Source of the DNA: Methanobacteriota archaeon
Lineage (GTDB): Archaea > Thermoplasmatota > DTKX01 > GCA-020343715
Reading direction: 5' to 3'
NCBI GenBank assembly: GCA_030594725.1
Contig: JAUVEQ010000176.1
Coordinates: forward strand, 1-6,367
Length of the DNA stretch: 6,367 nt
Position 1 is the first letter of the stretch; each line of letters starts with the position of its first letter. The notes beneath the pieces were generated by a model. The model had not been told where the DNA came from. It ran no database searches and saw only the letters and a list, made by a program, of their open reading frames with translations. This document shows, piece by piece, positions 1 through 6,367 of the stretch. The position numbers were made by a program, and so were the translations under genes.

Positions 1-1
1 C

Positions 2-175
2 CACCTTGGCAAGGGTGATGGTGTGAACTTCACCTACGGGGGTTTCATCGCCGACTCGAACACCTATGGAGAGGTGGAGGCCGTCGACATGGATGACGAC
101 GGTGACCTGGACATCATGGTGGCCCGCTACAATCAGAGGGGCGTGCGGACCTACGAGAACCAGGGACTCTGGAGA
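2..175 (+). other. Tail of an upstream VCBS/FG-GAP beta-propeller
   Basis: Protein-level domain. Residues 1-58 carry a GDGVNFTYGG segment, then the calcium-loop motif DMDDDGDLDIMVA (residues 29-41, bases 86-124), then GVRTYENQG. The order GDG-x-F, DxDxDGDLD, GVxxYxNxG is the standard VCBS/FG-GAP repeat layout. It is separated from the next such motif by about 290 residues of other domains, so it belongs to a different propeller whose other blades lie before the left edge. The Asp side chains at residues 29, 31, 33, 35 and 37 are as expected for calcium binding. Confidence 0.85.
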
Positions 176-3100
176 GGAGTGCCGGTCCTGGTCGCAAGGC
201 ACACGTACGCCGTCTCGCCCAGCTATATGTTCGGCCTGACCCGCGGCCACGGTCTCAAGCTCACGTCAGGCTCGGTGACCTCGGCCGTCCACGACATGGG
301 CGCCGATGTGACCTGGAAGTACGTTCAGCTTGACCACACCAGCCTCGGCGGCCAGACCCTCGACCTGGAGGTCCGGACCTCTTCTAACAACACCACCTGG
401 TCCTCCTGGACCTCCGTCTTCGCGGGTGGGTCCCCCGTCGACCAGCCCCTGGCCACCGTGGCCTTCCCCGGTGGACCCACCGCAAGGTTCGTCCAGTGGA
501 GGATCTTCCTGGCCGATGCGAGCACCGTGGACACGCCCATGATCCATTCGGTGAACCTCCTCGGCATCTCCACCGACCCCGCTGTGGAGCTCCGCTGGAG
601 GCCCTCGTCCGCCTCCGAGCTCAGAACGTGGTCGACCGCGGCCATGTCCAAGGTATCCCCAGGAAGGTTCACGGGGACGGTTCCAGCCGCACCCCTGGGT
701 CCCTCGGGATACACCGACCTGATCGTGGCCGCGCGCCTGTCCGGAGGCTTGGAGGGAGATGCCATGTCCCAGGTCCACAGGGACGCCGCTGGACCCATCC
801 TGAAATGGACCCGGGCGCATCCGTACTACTCCAACACCTCGGCCTCCGTGAGGATTGTCGCGGACCTTGAGGACGGCTCGGGTGTGGACAACGCCACCCT
901 CTACTATTCCTTCGACAACTCCACCTGGAGCAACGTTTCCATGGCCCTCGGCCACGACACGGCCACGGACCTGGACGGGGACAACGCCACCGAGGTTGCC
1001 GTGTCCGTCGAGAACCCAGCGGTCATCTCGATACTGGACGCGGACCTGTCCACCAATTCGACCATCAGCGGGATCGGGTCAATGAACAAGCCCATGGTCT
1101 CTGGCGACCTGGACGGCGACGGGACCCCTGAGCTGGTGGTTGCTGACCCCTACACGAATACGGCCACACTGTGGATCCTCAAGTACAACGCAACCTCCGG
1201 TGACTACGAGTTGACCTACACCTACACCGCCGCGGCCGACAACCAGGTGTACAGCCTGGCCATGGGGGATGTGGATGGCGATGGCAGCATGGAGCTGGTC
1301 AGGGGCCAGCAGAACGACCTTTGCGTGGTATCGGAATGGGACGGTACCGCGATTAAGGACACCCACTCGTTCTTCCTCGCCTACGACCCCATGGTCATCA
1401 GGGTGATCGACTGGGACGCGGACGGCCAGATGGAGATCATCTCGGCAGACAGGTCCACCGCGGCAGCTGTGAGGGTGTACTCCTGGACGGGCTCATCCTT
1501 CGCCAGCGAGTACGTCTCAGCGGACCTGGGCACGAGCATCTACGGCTTCGCGATGGCGGACATGGACGGGGACGGCGTCCTCGATCTGGTCGCCAGTGTC
1601 GAGAACTTCTACGCCACATACCACGGGTGCCTCTACCTCTTGACCTCCACGGGCCCCGACAGCTACGAGATACAGTGGAGGGGCGGATGGACCGGCCAGT
1701 ACGCCTACATCTACGATGCCGCGGACTGGGATGGGGACGGCAAGGCCGAGGTGGCCATCGGTCAATACACTTACAGCGGGTATCCGAAAGGTACCTTCGC
1801 ATACACCTACGAGTGGGACCCCACAACGGCGGCCCTGGTGGAGGACTGGGTCTCCGTGCCGCTGCCAAGCACGTACTCGGGCAGGGCCCGCTTCGTGGAC
1901 CTTGGAGGGGACGGCGACCTCGAACTGCTGGTCCCCTGCTACGACGGTGTGATCTACGCGTTCACGCCGGAAGGCCGGGATTGGGCCTTCACCTCTTCGG
2001 ACCTGGGGACCGAGGCGGGCACCTATTACCAGGGCTCCATCACGCCCCTGGGCTCCCCCGACACCTGGTCCGCGGTCATCCCGTCAGCCGGCTTCGAGAC
2101 CACCGTGAGGTACTACATCGTGGCGACCGACGCAAGTGGCAAGACGACCACCTCTGGTGTCCACACATACTACGCCGACGGGACGGCACCCACCATCGAC
2201 AACGTCAGCGCGCCGCCCACGTATCTCAGGGTCCAAGACACCCTGGACGTATACTGCAACGTCACCGATGCCCTCTCCATCGGTGGAGCTTGGCTGGAGT
2301 ACAACGTCACCGGAGGCGGATGGGACTCGATCGAGATGACGCGGCTGAACACCGGCCTCACCACCCAGTTCAAGGCCACGATACCGGCCATCGGCTCCGC
2401 CACGACCGTCACCTACCGTGTGAGGGCGGTCGACATGGCAAACAACGCCCAGACCTCCTCCAGCCAGTCCTACGAGGTCGACCCCGGTCCGACCTTCAAC
2501 TGGTTGAAGGACGGCTTCGGATCGCCCACCTTCAGCTGGGAGATCAACATCACTGACAACGGGCTCGTTTCCATCGTGGAGATCCTTTACTCCAAGGACA
2601 GGGTGACATGGCTCAATGCATCGGTCTCCAAGTCGGGGAACGTTTACTCGGCCAACGTCAGCGCCGATCCGAACGCGACCGTCTACTTCAAGGTGATCGC
2701 CACCGACGACTATGGCCTCTCCAACGAGTTCCGGGGAAGGTCTGGCGCCTCGAACCTGACCATCGTCGTGGAGGACCCCCTCGCCCTCGATGTCGAGGAG
2801 CAGGGTGTGCTCTACAAGCTCAACGACCTCTACTACACGCTGACCGTCCTGGATGACGACAGGGCCTCGGTGGCCAACCTGTCATCGGCCGATCTGGTCG
2901 TCGTAATCGACGAGGGCATGGTGACCTCCGCCCTGGTCCAGGACCTCTTGGACCAGGGTGCGGGAGTGCTCCTTCTCAACGACGCCATGAAGACGGTCGC
3001 ATCATCCGGCTGGTACTACAGCACCCACGTCAACTACCGGTACCTCAGGGTGGTCAACGAGAACGACCCACTGAAGGCGTACTACAAGATGAGCACGGTC

Positions 3101-6100
3101 ATCCAGGACAGCGGGGCCGCGGGCAGGGTCACCAGCGTCCCATCCGGCTGGACGGGTGTGGCCCAGGACAATTACAACAACTACTGGACCGTGGTCACCA
3201 AGGAGAACTCAACCTCCGGCGGGAAGGCCATCACCTTCCCCTACGACATCCGGTATCTCAACAGCAGGGGCGACCACTTCCTCGAGCAGGTGATGAACTG
3301 GACCCTGGGCGAGAGGATCGATGGCACCCTCAACGCCACGGCCGACCACGTGGTCCTGGTCATCAACAACGATGACGGCACCCTCAACACCAGGGACGCC
3401 AAGGTCAATTCCATGCTTGTGGGATGGGGTTACGACGTCCAGGTCCTGCGCATCAGGGACGTGCCCCGCTTCAACGCCACCAACGCCACCGCGGTGGTGG
3501 TCCCTGCCTACTACACCGCATACGGAGACCAGGGTTACCACTGGGACAGGTTCCTTGACCAGGACGTCCCAGTTATCCTCCTCGGTGCCTCCCTCTGGAC
3601 ATACCGAACATCCAACCGTGCTTCGGGCGGGGGCAATTACCATTACTCGTTCGTAACCTCGGATTCCTGGTTCGTCACCGGCTACAACGGGACCCACCTC
3701 TACCATCAGAACGGGGGCACCGGTTACGCCTTCTACAGCGCCGCACCCCCGGGATGGACCCAGCTTGGCCACATCAACTACTACACCAACTACTACAACC
3801 TCTGGAACAAGCAGACCTCTGGCGGAACGTTGGCCTTCGCCCAGATGGGCGATCCCCAGTACTACACCGCGGACGGTGAGCTGCTCCTTTACAGGATGCT
3901 CTTGAACGCCACCGGCACGGCCATGCCGGGGGATCTCACGGTGCCGTCAGGCAGCGTGGTCATGGTTATAGTGGGGCCCACCGGGGGCAGCGACCCCACA
4001 CTCACGGGTGCCGAGACGTCCCTCTCCGACCTGCTCGAAGAATGGGGCCACACGGTCTACTACCTGCCCCAGCGCAACATGACGCGCATCAACATCTCTG
4101 GCGCCAAGGCCGTGGTCGCGGCCCAGTGGGTCGACGCGAACTACGCATCCAAGACGTTCTTCGACGCTGCCCTGGCCCAGGGGATCGGGGTGGTGCTCAC
4201 GTACGACGGAGGTAGGACGTATGGAGGCTCCTGGTACTACAGTCAGAACTGGGACTACAGGCTGTCCCGGGTTGTTAACACCACAACTATTTTCAAGCAT
4301 CACAGCGGCATCGCGTTCTACAACCAGGACAGCTACTGGGCGGTCATGGTACCCGGGACCATCGGTGGATGGACCCGGGCCGCCTCGGCCAACTCCGCAT
4401 CCTATTCCAACTGGCAGCAGAAGGCGGGTACCAACGGAAGCTACGGCTTCATCGTCGGGCTCCACCCGTCATATGTGAACGTCCATGGCAGGTACTTCCT
4501 GGAGTTGGCGGTCAACTTCTCCATGGGCATCGACGTCCCGGCTGTCGAGATGGTGCCCTCGGGGGACGTGGTGTTCATCACCAACGGCATCGACGGTACG
4601 ACGCCCATCCTCAACATCCACGAGTCGCCCGTCGCCGCCCAGCTCACCCGCTTCGGCTACAACATAACGTACGTCTACCAGAGGGACCTCTTCACGATCA
4701 ACTGGACCAACGCCACTATGATCGTCGCGGCGGACTGGATCAACTCCTTCCGCAGGTGGAACGCCCAGCTGGACGCCGCCCTTGACGACGACATCGGGAT
4801 CGTGCTGCTGTTCCTTGGCTCCAGTGCGTACCAGCCCACGATCTACAACAATAACGACTACCATCGGAGGTTGCTGTACGTCGAGAGTCCGACCGCCTTC
4901 TTCGGGGACCTCTCCGGCTACGGGTTCTACGGTCAGCAGACCAATCCGGGGTACTACTGGCAGAGCACTGTCGCAGGCTTCACGCGGATAGGCGACAACA
5001 ACTACGGTGGCGGCACGGCCTTCTACAAGGGAGGCGCCGCCGACGCCCATGCCTGCGTACTCACGTACGACCCGGCGTACATGCAGCCCGTCTCGCTGAT
5101 GGAGCGGATGTTCAACTTCTCCCAGAACATGTCCATAGGGACGATCGCCACCTCCGCCGACGTGGTCATGCTGACCGCGAACACCAACCTGCTCGACCCT
5201 GCGCCGACGAACCGCGAGTTGTATCTCAAGGACTTCATGGAGGCCATGGGCCTCACCGTGGAGTTCAGACCGTGGATAGAGGTCCGGCGTTACGACCTCT
5301 CCTCCTCCCGGCTAGTGACGACGACCGAGGACGTCCGGTTCGGGACCGACACCCAGACGGCGATCATCGACCAGGGCCTGGGACTGGCCCTCTTCTACGC
5401 CGGTGGCATCAGCGCCGGTGGGGCCTGGTACAGCACCTGGGCCAGCTCGTCGACCTGGTGGACGTTCACCTGCAGCCCAGGAGGTGGGTTCCTTGCCGAC
5501 TACAGCGGCATCTCGTACACCGTCATGGACGAGGCACAGACCATTTGGCGCACCAGCACCAGCATCCCACCTGGCTGGAACTTTGGGGGGTACAACTATA
5601 ACTCTGGATACCGGACGGCCCACTGGAAGGAGAACACCACCTCGGGAGGTCATGGTGGCATCCTCGGCTTCGACGTGAGGACCATCAACGAGAACGGCAG
5701 GGAGATCGCCCGGGCCATGATCGAGTGGTGCCTGGATGGCTCCGTCGATAAGCGGATGGTCGAGCCTGGAAGCTCGGTGCTCATCATCGGCTCGGCCGAC
5801 AGCATAACACCCACCCTCAACTCGCTAGAGATCGCGGCTCGCGACCAGCTGGTGGCCAGTGGCCGAAATGTCGTATACGTGAGCAAGATCCGGATCGGTA
5901 CCACCGACCTATCCCAGGCCAATGGCGTCTACCTGGTGGAGGCCCACGTTTGGACGGGCATCATCAACAGGTGGGTGTCGGAGGGACTTCACGTCGGCCT
6001 GTTCTACACCGCCTCGGGCGCTTTCGGAGGTGGTTGGTACTGGCACGACCATCCCAACTCCCGTCGCTACACCGCCACCGGTTCTTCTGGCTTCAACAAC

Positions 6101-6367
6101 CTGTTCGACGGGGCCCAGGTCACGGCCGAGAACGCGGGCGCCGTCTACGTGATGTCCTCCAGCCACCCGTCCGGCACCGTCAGGGACGGTCATGCCTACT
6201 ACACCAGCTGGTGGTCCGGGGCCCACAAGGTCGACTCGACCAGCGGTGGACGCGCTGCGTTCCTCACCTTCGACCCCCGGGACCTGACCATGGCGGGAGA
6301 CGCGCTGTACGCCAACATGATCGCTTGGGTGGAGGGAACGCCGTTCCCGCTCCTCAACGCCAGCGCT
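2..6367 (+). CDS. Giant multidomain surface protein with FG-GAP propeller, Ig-like domains and six tandem ThuA/GATase-like modules (partial, both ends missing)
   Basis: A single frame is open from base 2 to base 6367 (2122 codons, no stop). I read it codon by codon and it stays in phase with no frameshift. Nearly all codons end in G or C, and AGG is the main Arg codon. The first residues already belong to a VCBS-type repeat, so the true start and any signal peptide lie upstream. The stop and any membrane anchor or sorting signal lie downstream. Domain order by residue of the fragment: propeller tail 1-58, jelly-roll-like 85-188, Ig-like 189-260, Ig-like first half 261-316, seven FG-GAP repeats about 312-677, Ig-like second half 678-726, two Ig-like domains 727-924, six alpha/beta modules 925-2112. 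There are about 38 N-X-S/T sequons and seven Cys, which suits an exported, glycosylated archaeal protein. No transmembrane segment is visible. Coding status is near certain. The role in adhesion, glycan binding or surface structure is inferred from the architecture only. Confidence 0.96.
254..565 (+). other. Jelly-roll-like beta-sandwich domain, possible glycan-binding module
   Basis: Protein-level domain, residues 85-188. It reads as a run of short beta strands: LKLTSGSVTSAVHDMG, then VTWKYVQLDH, then LDLEVRTSSNNTTWSSW, and near the end TARFVQWRIFLADAS followed by TPMIHSVNLLG. The pattern 'change in D-G, W-x-x-v-x-l, v-R-t-S...W-s-x-W, R-f-v-Q-w-R-i, tP-x-i-x-s-v' recurs in secreted bacterial and archaeal proteins as a discoidin or jelly-roll-like sandwich placed beside Ig-like or propeller domains. 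It contains the sequons NNT and NTT. Carbohydrate binding is a guess from fold resemblance; no binding site can be read from the sequence. Confidence 0.55.
566..781 (+). other. Ig/FN3-like domain 1
   Basis: Protein-level domain, residues 189-260. It starts with VELRWRPSSASELRTWSTA, continues with GRFTGTVPAAP and ends with YTDLIVAARLSGG. This matches the layout of the short Ig-like domains later in the protein (strand, W-s, G-x-f-x-a-x-i-P-a, then y-x-d-x-i-v-a-a-r), but it lacks their usual YY-x-V-x-A-T-D ending. It probably acts as a spacer between the sandwich domain and the propeller region. The exact family is not certain. Confidence 0.5.
782..949 (+). other. Ig-like domain 2, N-terminal half
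   Basis: Protein-level domain, residues 261-316. It opens with GPILKWTRAHPYYSNTSASV, then VRIVADLEDGSGVDNATLYY, then SFDNSTWSNVSMAL. This is the first half of the common surface Ig-like domain ('GP-x-I...V-x-V-x-A-x-v-x-D-x-S-G-V...L-Y-Y-S-x-D-x-x-x-W-x-x-V-x-M'). The expected second half ('tYsAtIPa...ttVyYyvxAtDxaGntt') does not follow. Instead an FG-GAP propeller begins at once. A fitting second half is found after the propeller, at bases 2033-2179. Confidence 0.6.
935..2032 (+). repeat. Seven FG-GAP/VCBS repeats, probable seven-bladed beta-propeller
   Basis: Protein-level repeat. Seven calcium-loop motifs follow each other at bases 968 (DLDGDNATEVAV), 1106 (DLDGDGTPELVVA), 1268 (DVDGDGSMELVRG), 1409 (DWDADGQMEIISA), 1559 (DMDGDGVLDLVAS), 1724 (DWDGDGKAEVAIG) and 1898 (DLGGDGDLELLVP). 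They sit at residues 323, 369, 423, 470, 520, 575 and 633, spaced 46 to 58 residues apart, as expected for propeller blades. Seven blades is the integrin-alpha arrangement. The DxDxDG loops bind calcium in known FG-GAP proteins. The first loop has N for the usual G (DGDN), and the last has G for the third-position D (DLGGDG). Three of the seven Cys of the fragment are here (residues 441, 543, 646). The likely job is ligand or glycan binding outside the cell. Boundaries are good to about 15 residues. Confidence 0.85.
2033..2179 (+). other. Ig-like domain 2, C-terminal half
   Basis: Protein-level domain, residues 678-726. It contains GSITPLGSPDTWSAVIPSAG, then ETTVRYYIVATDASGKTTTS, and ends in YYADG just before the next Ig-like domain. 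The strands W-s-A-v-I-P-s, t-V-r-Y-Y-I-v-A-T-D-a-s-G-k-t-t are the typical back half of the surface Ig-like domain. No front half lies directly before it, because the preceding residues belong to the last propeller blade. It pairs best with the orphan front half at bases 782-949. Confidence 0.6.
2180..2482 (+). other. Ig-like domain 3 (complete)
   Basis: Protein-level domain, residues 727-827. It starts with GTAPTIDNVSAPP, continues with LDVYCNVTDALSIGGAWLEY and GGWDSIEM, and closes with QFKATIPAIGSATTVTYRVR followed by AVDMANNAQTSS. All strands of the family are present in order in about 100 residues, so this copy serves as the internal reference for the split domain before it. One Cys (residue 752) has no partner in the domain, so no disulfide is expected. 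The sequons NVS and NVT (twice) are present. Confidence 0.75.
2483..2773 (+). other. Ig-like domain 4
   Basis: Protein-level domain, residues 828-924. It contains FSWEINITDNGLVSIVEILY, SKDRVTWLNASVSKSGNVYS, ANVSADPNATVYFKVIATDD and SNLTIVVEDP. The order of strands matches Ig-like domain 3 (D-n-G-l...v-e-i-l-Y-S-k-D...W-l...v-Y-s-A-n-v-s...t-V-y-F-k-V-i-A-T-D). It is rich in N-glycosylation sequons (NIT, NAS, NVS, NAT, NLT). It links the propeller region to the six-module array. Confidence 0.7.
2774..3310 (+). repeat. ThuA/GATase-like module 1 of 6 (shortened at its N-terminus)
   Basis: Protein-level repeat, residues 925-1103. It has the module core: SSADLVVVIDEG, then LVQDLLDQGAGVLLLND, SSGWYYS (WYY at bases 3011-3019), VPSGWTGVAQDNYNNYWTVV, STSGGKAITFPYD and a closing helix FLEQVMNWTLG. 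The first strand and its glycine/acidic loop, clear in the other copies (for example VVLVINNDDG), are missing or unrecognisable here. The copy starts near EEQGVLYKLNDLYYTLTVLD. It follows Ig-like domain 4 directly. There is no Cys. Confidence 0.65.
3344..3916 (+). repeat. ThuA/GATase-like module 2 of 6
   Basis: Protein-level repeat, residues 1115-1305. In order: first strand DHVVLVINNDDGTLN, helix and second strand VNSMLVGWGYDVQVLRI, strand NATAVVVPAYYT, helix and strand FLDQDVPVILLGASLW, an aromatic middle with GYNGTHLYHQNGG, then PPGWTQLGHINYYTNYYNLW, TSGGTLAFAQMGDPQYY and the closing helix LLLYRMLLNATG. The alternation of hydrophobic strands and helices suggests a Rossmann-like alpha/beta fold. 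There is no Cys and no G-x-C-x-G nucleophile elbow. The spacing to the next module is 11 residues. Confidence 0.7.
3950..4528 (+). repeat. ThuA/GATase-like module 3 of 6
   Basis: Protein-level repeat, residues 1317-1509. It shows GSVVMVIVGPTGG, then LSDLLEEWGHTVYYLPQ, GAKAVVAAQWVD, FFDAALAQGIGVVLTYDGG, GGSWYYSQNWDY (WYY at bases 4232-4240), SGIAFYNQDSYWAVMVPG, GGWTRAASANSAS, then GFIVGLHPSYV and the closing helix YFLELAVNFSMG. This is the cleanest copy for seeing the consensus. The G-x-G-V-V-L-x-Y-x-G-G...W-Y-Y block sits where ThuA-like proteins have their G-G-F-V-G-x-H loop. That placement is from memory of the family, not from an alignment. No Cys is present. Confidence 0.7.
4562..5128 (+). 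repeat. ThuA/GATase-like module 4 of 6
   Basis: Protein-level repeat, residues 1521-1709. It runs GDVVFITNGIDGTTPILN, then AAQLTRFGYNITYVYQRD, NATMIVAADWIN, LDAALDDDIGIVLLFLGSS, NNNDYHRRLLYVESPT, VAGFTRIGDNNYGG, GGAADAHACVLTYDPAYM and the closing helix LMERMFNFSQN. In this copy the W-Y-Y motif is replaced by SAYQPTIY, the GW motif reads GF, and the S-G-G tail reads GGAAD. One Cys (residue 1685) lies in the late strand and is not in a nucleophile-like position. Confidence 0.7.
5156..5740 (+). repeat. ThuA/GATase-like module 5 of 6
   Basis: Protein-level repeat, residues 1719-1913. It runs ADVVMLTANTNLLDPAPTN, then LKDFMEAMGLTVEFRPW, TQTAIIDQGLGLALFYAGG, SAGGAWYSTWASSSTWWTF (WYS at bases 5426-5434), SGISYTVMDEAQTIWRTS, PPGWNFGGYNYNSGYRTAHW, TTSGGHGGILGFDVRTI and the closing helix IARAMIEWCLDG. 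The strand that usually carries 'A-x-x-V-V-V-A' is replaced by a more polar stretch, RLVTTTEDVRFGTD. Its two Cys (residues 1824 and 1910) are not shared with other copies. Confidence 0.7.
5768..6337 (+). repeat. ThuA/GATase-like module 6 of 6 in the window
   Basis: Protein-level repeat, residues 1923-2112. It runs GSSVLIIGSADSITPTLN, then AARDQLVASGRNVVYVSK, QANGVYLVEAHVWTG, WVSEGLHVGLFYTASG, FGGGWYWHDHPNSRRY (WYW at bases 6035-6043), AYYTSWWSGAHKVDSTSGG, RAAFLTFDPRDLTM and the closing helix LYANMIAWVEG. The GW motif before the S-G-G tail is absent or replaced by SWW. No Cys is present. The ten residues after it look like the linkers between the earlier modules. Confidence 0.7.

Noticed and set aside
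266..955. A 229-codon minus-strand open frame
   Set aside because: It is antisense to recognisable domains. The translation is Gly/Val/Arg-rich low complexity, typical of the reverse of a GC-rich gene whose codons end in G or C.
1627..2556. A 309-codon + strand open frame in another phase
   Set aside because: It lies wholly inside the long frame. Its translation is rich in Arg, His and Gly with no domain, while the long frame here encodes clear FG-GAP repeats and Ig-like domains.
3323..3388. A 12-base direct repeat, ggcaccctcaac, at 3323 and 3377
   Set aside because: It encodes G-T-L-N twice in a repetitive, biased coding region. There is no third copy and no spacer regularity, so chance is enough to explain it.
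3209..3772. A 187-codon minus-strand open frame
   Set aside because: It is antisense to modules 1 and 2 and its translation shows no motif or domain.
4469..5050. A 193-codon minus-strand open frame
   Set aside because: It is antisense to modules 3 and 4. It has the same Val/Gly/Arg-rich make-up as the other reverse frames.
2774..6337. The six modules as active enzymes such as glutamine amidotransferases or proteases
   Set aside because: No shared Cys, no G-x-C-x-G or G-x-S-x-G elbow, and no shared catalytic His was found across the copies.
2..6367. Internal ATG or GTG codons as possible true gene starts
   Set aside because: The frame is open and carries a recognisable VCBS repeat from the first codons, so any internal start would cut a domain. 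No non-coding gap or convincing ribosome binding site was seen.

Overview
The whole window is the inside of one very large protein gene. Reading the + strand from base 2 gives 2122 codons with no stop up to the last base. Neither the start nor the end of the gene is in the window. No other gene, RNA gene, promoter, terminator, CRISPR array or mobile element is supported, and no stretch is non-coding.

The protein looks like an extracellular or cell-surface protein built from beta-rich modules. From left to right (window bases) it holds: the tail of a VCBS/FG-GAP propeller that begins upstream (2-175); a jelly-roll-like beta-sandwich (about 254-565); an Ig/FN3-like domain (about 566-781); a second Ig-like domain (782-949 and 2033-2179) that appears to be split by a seven-repeat FG-GAP beta-propeller (about 935-2032); two more Ig-like domains (2180-2482 and 2483-2773); and six tandem, strongly diverged modules of about 190 residues (2774-6337), which look like alpha/beta ThuA/GATase-like domains without an obvious catalytic Cys. 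The six modules are the most unusual part. The last residues resemble the linkers between modules, so the array may continue past the right edge.

The organism is probably an archaeon, perhaps a high-GC member of Thermoplasmatota. This rests on indirect signs: strong G/C preference at third codon positions, AGG as the commonest Arg codon (about 38 of 84 by hand count), about 38 N-X-S/T sequons, only seven Cys in 2122 residues, and an architecture typical of archaeal surface proteins. A bacterial origin cannot be excluded.

With no neighbouring genes visible, the role can only be inferred: adhesion, glycan or matrix binding, or a structural layer on the cell surface. The propeller probably binds calcium through its DxDxDG loops.
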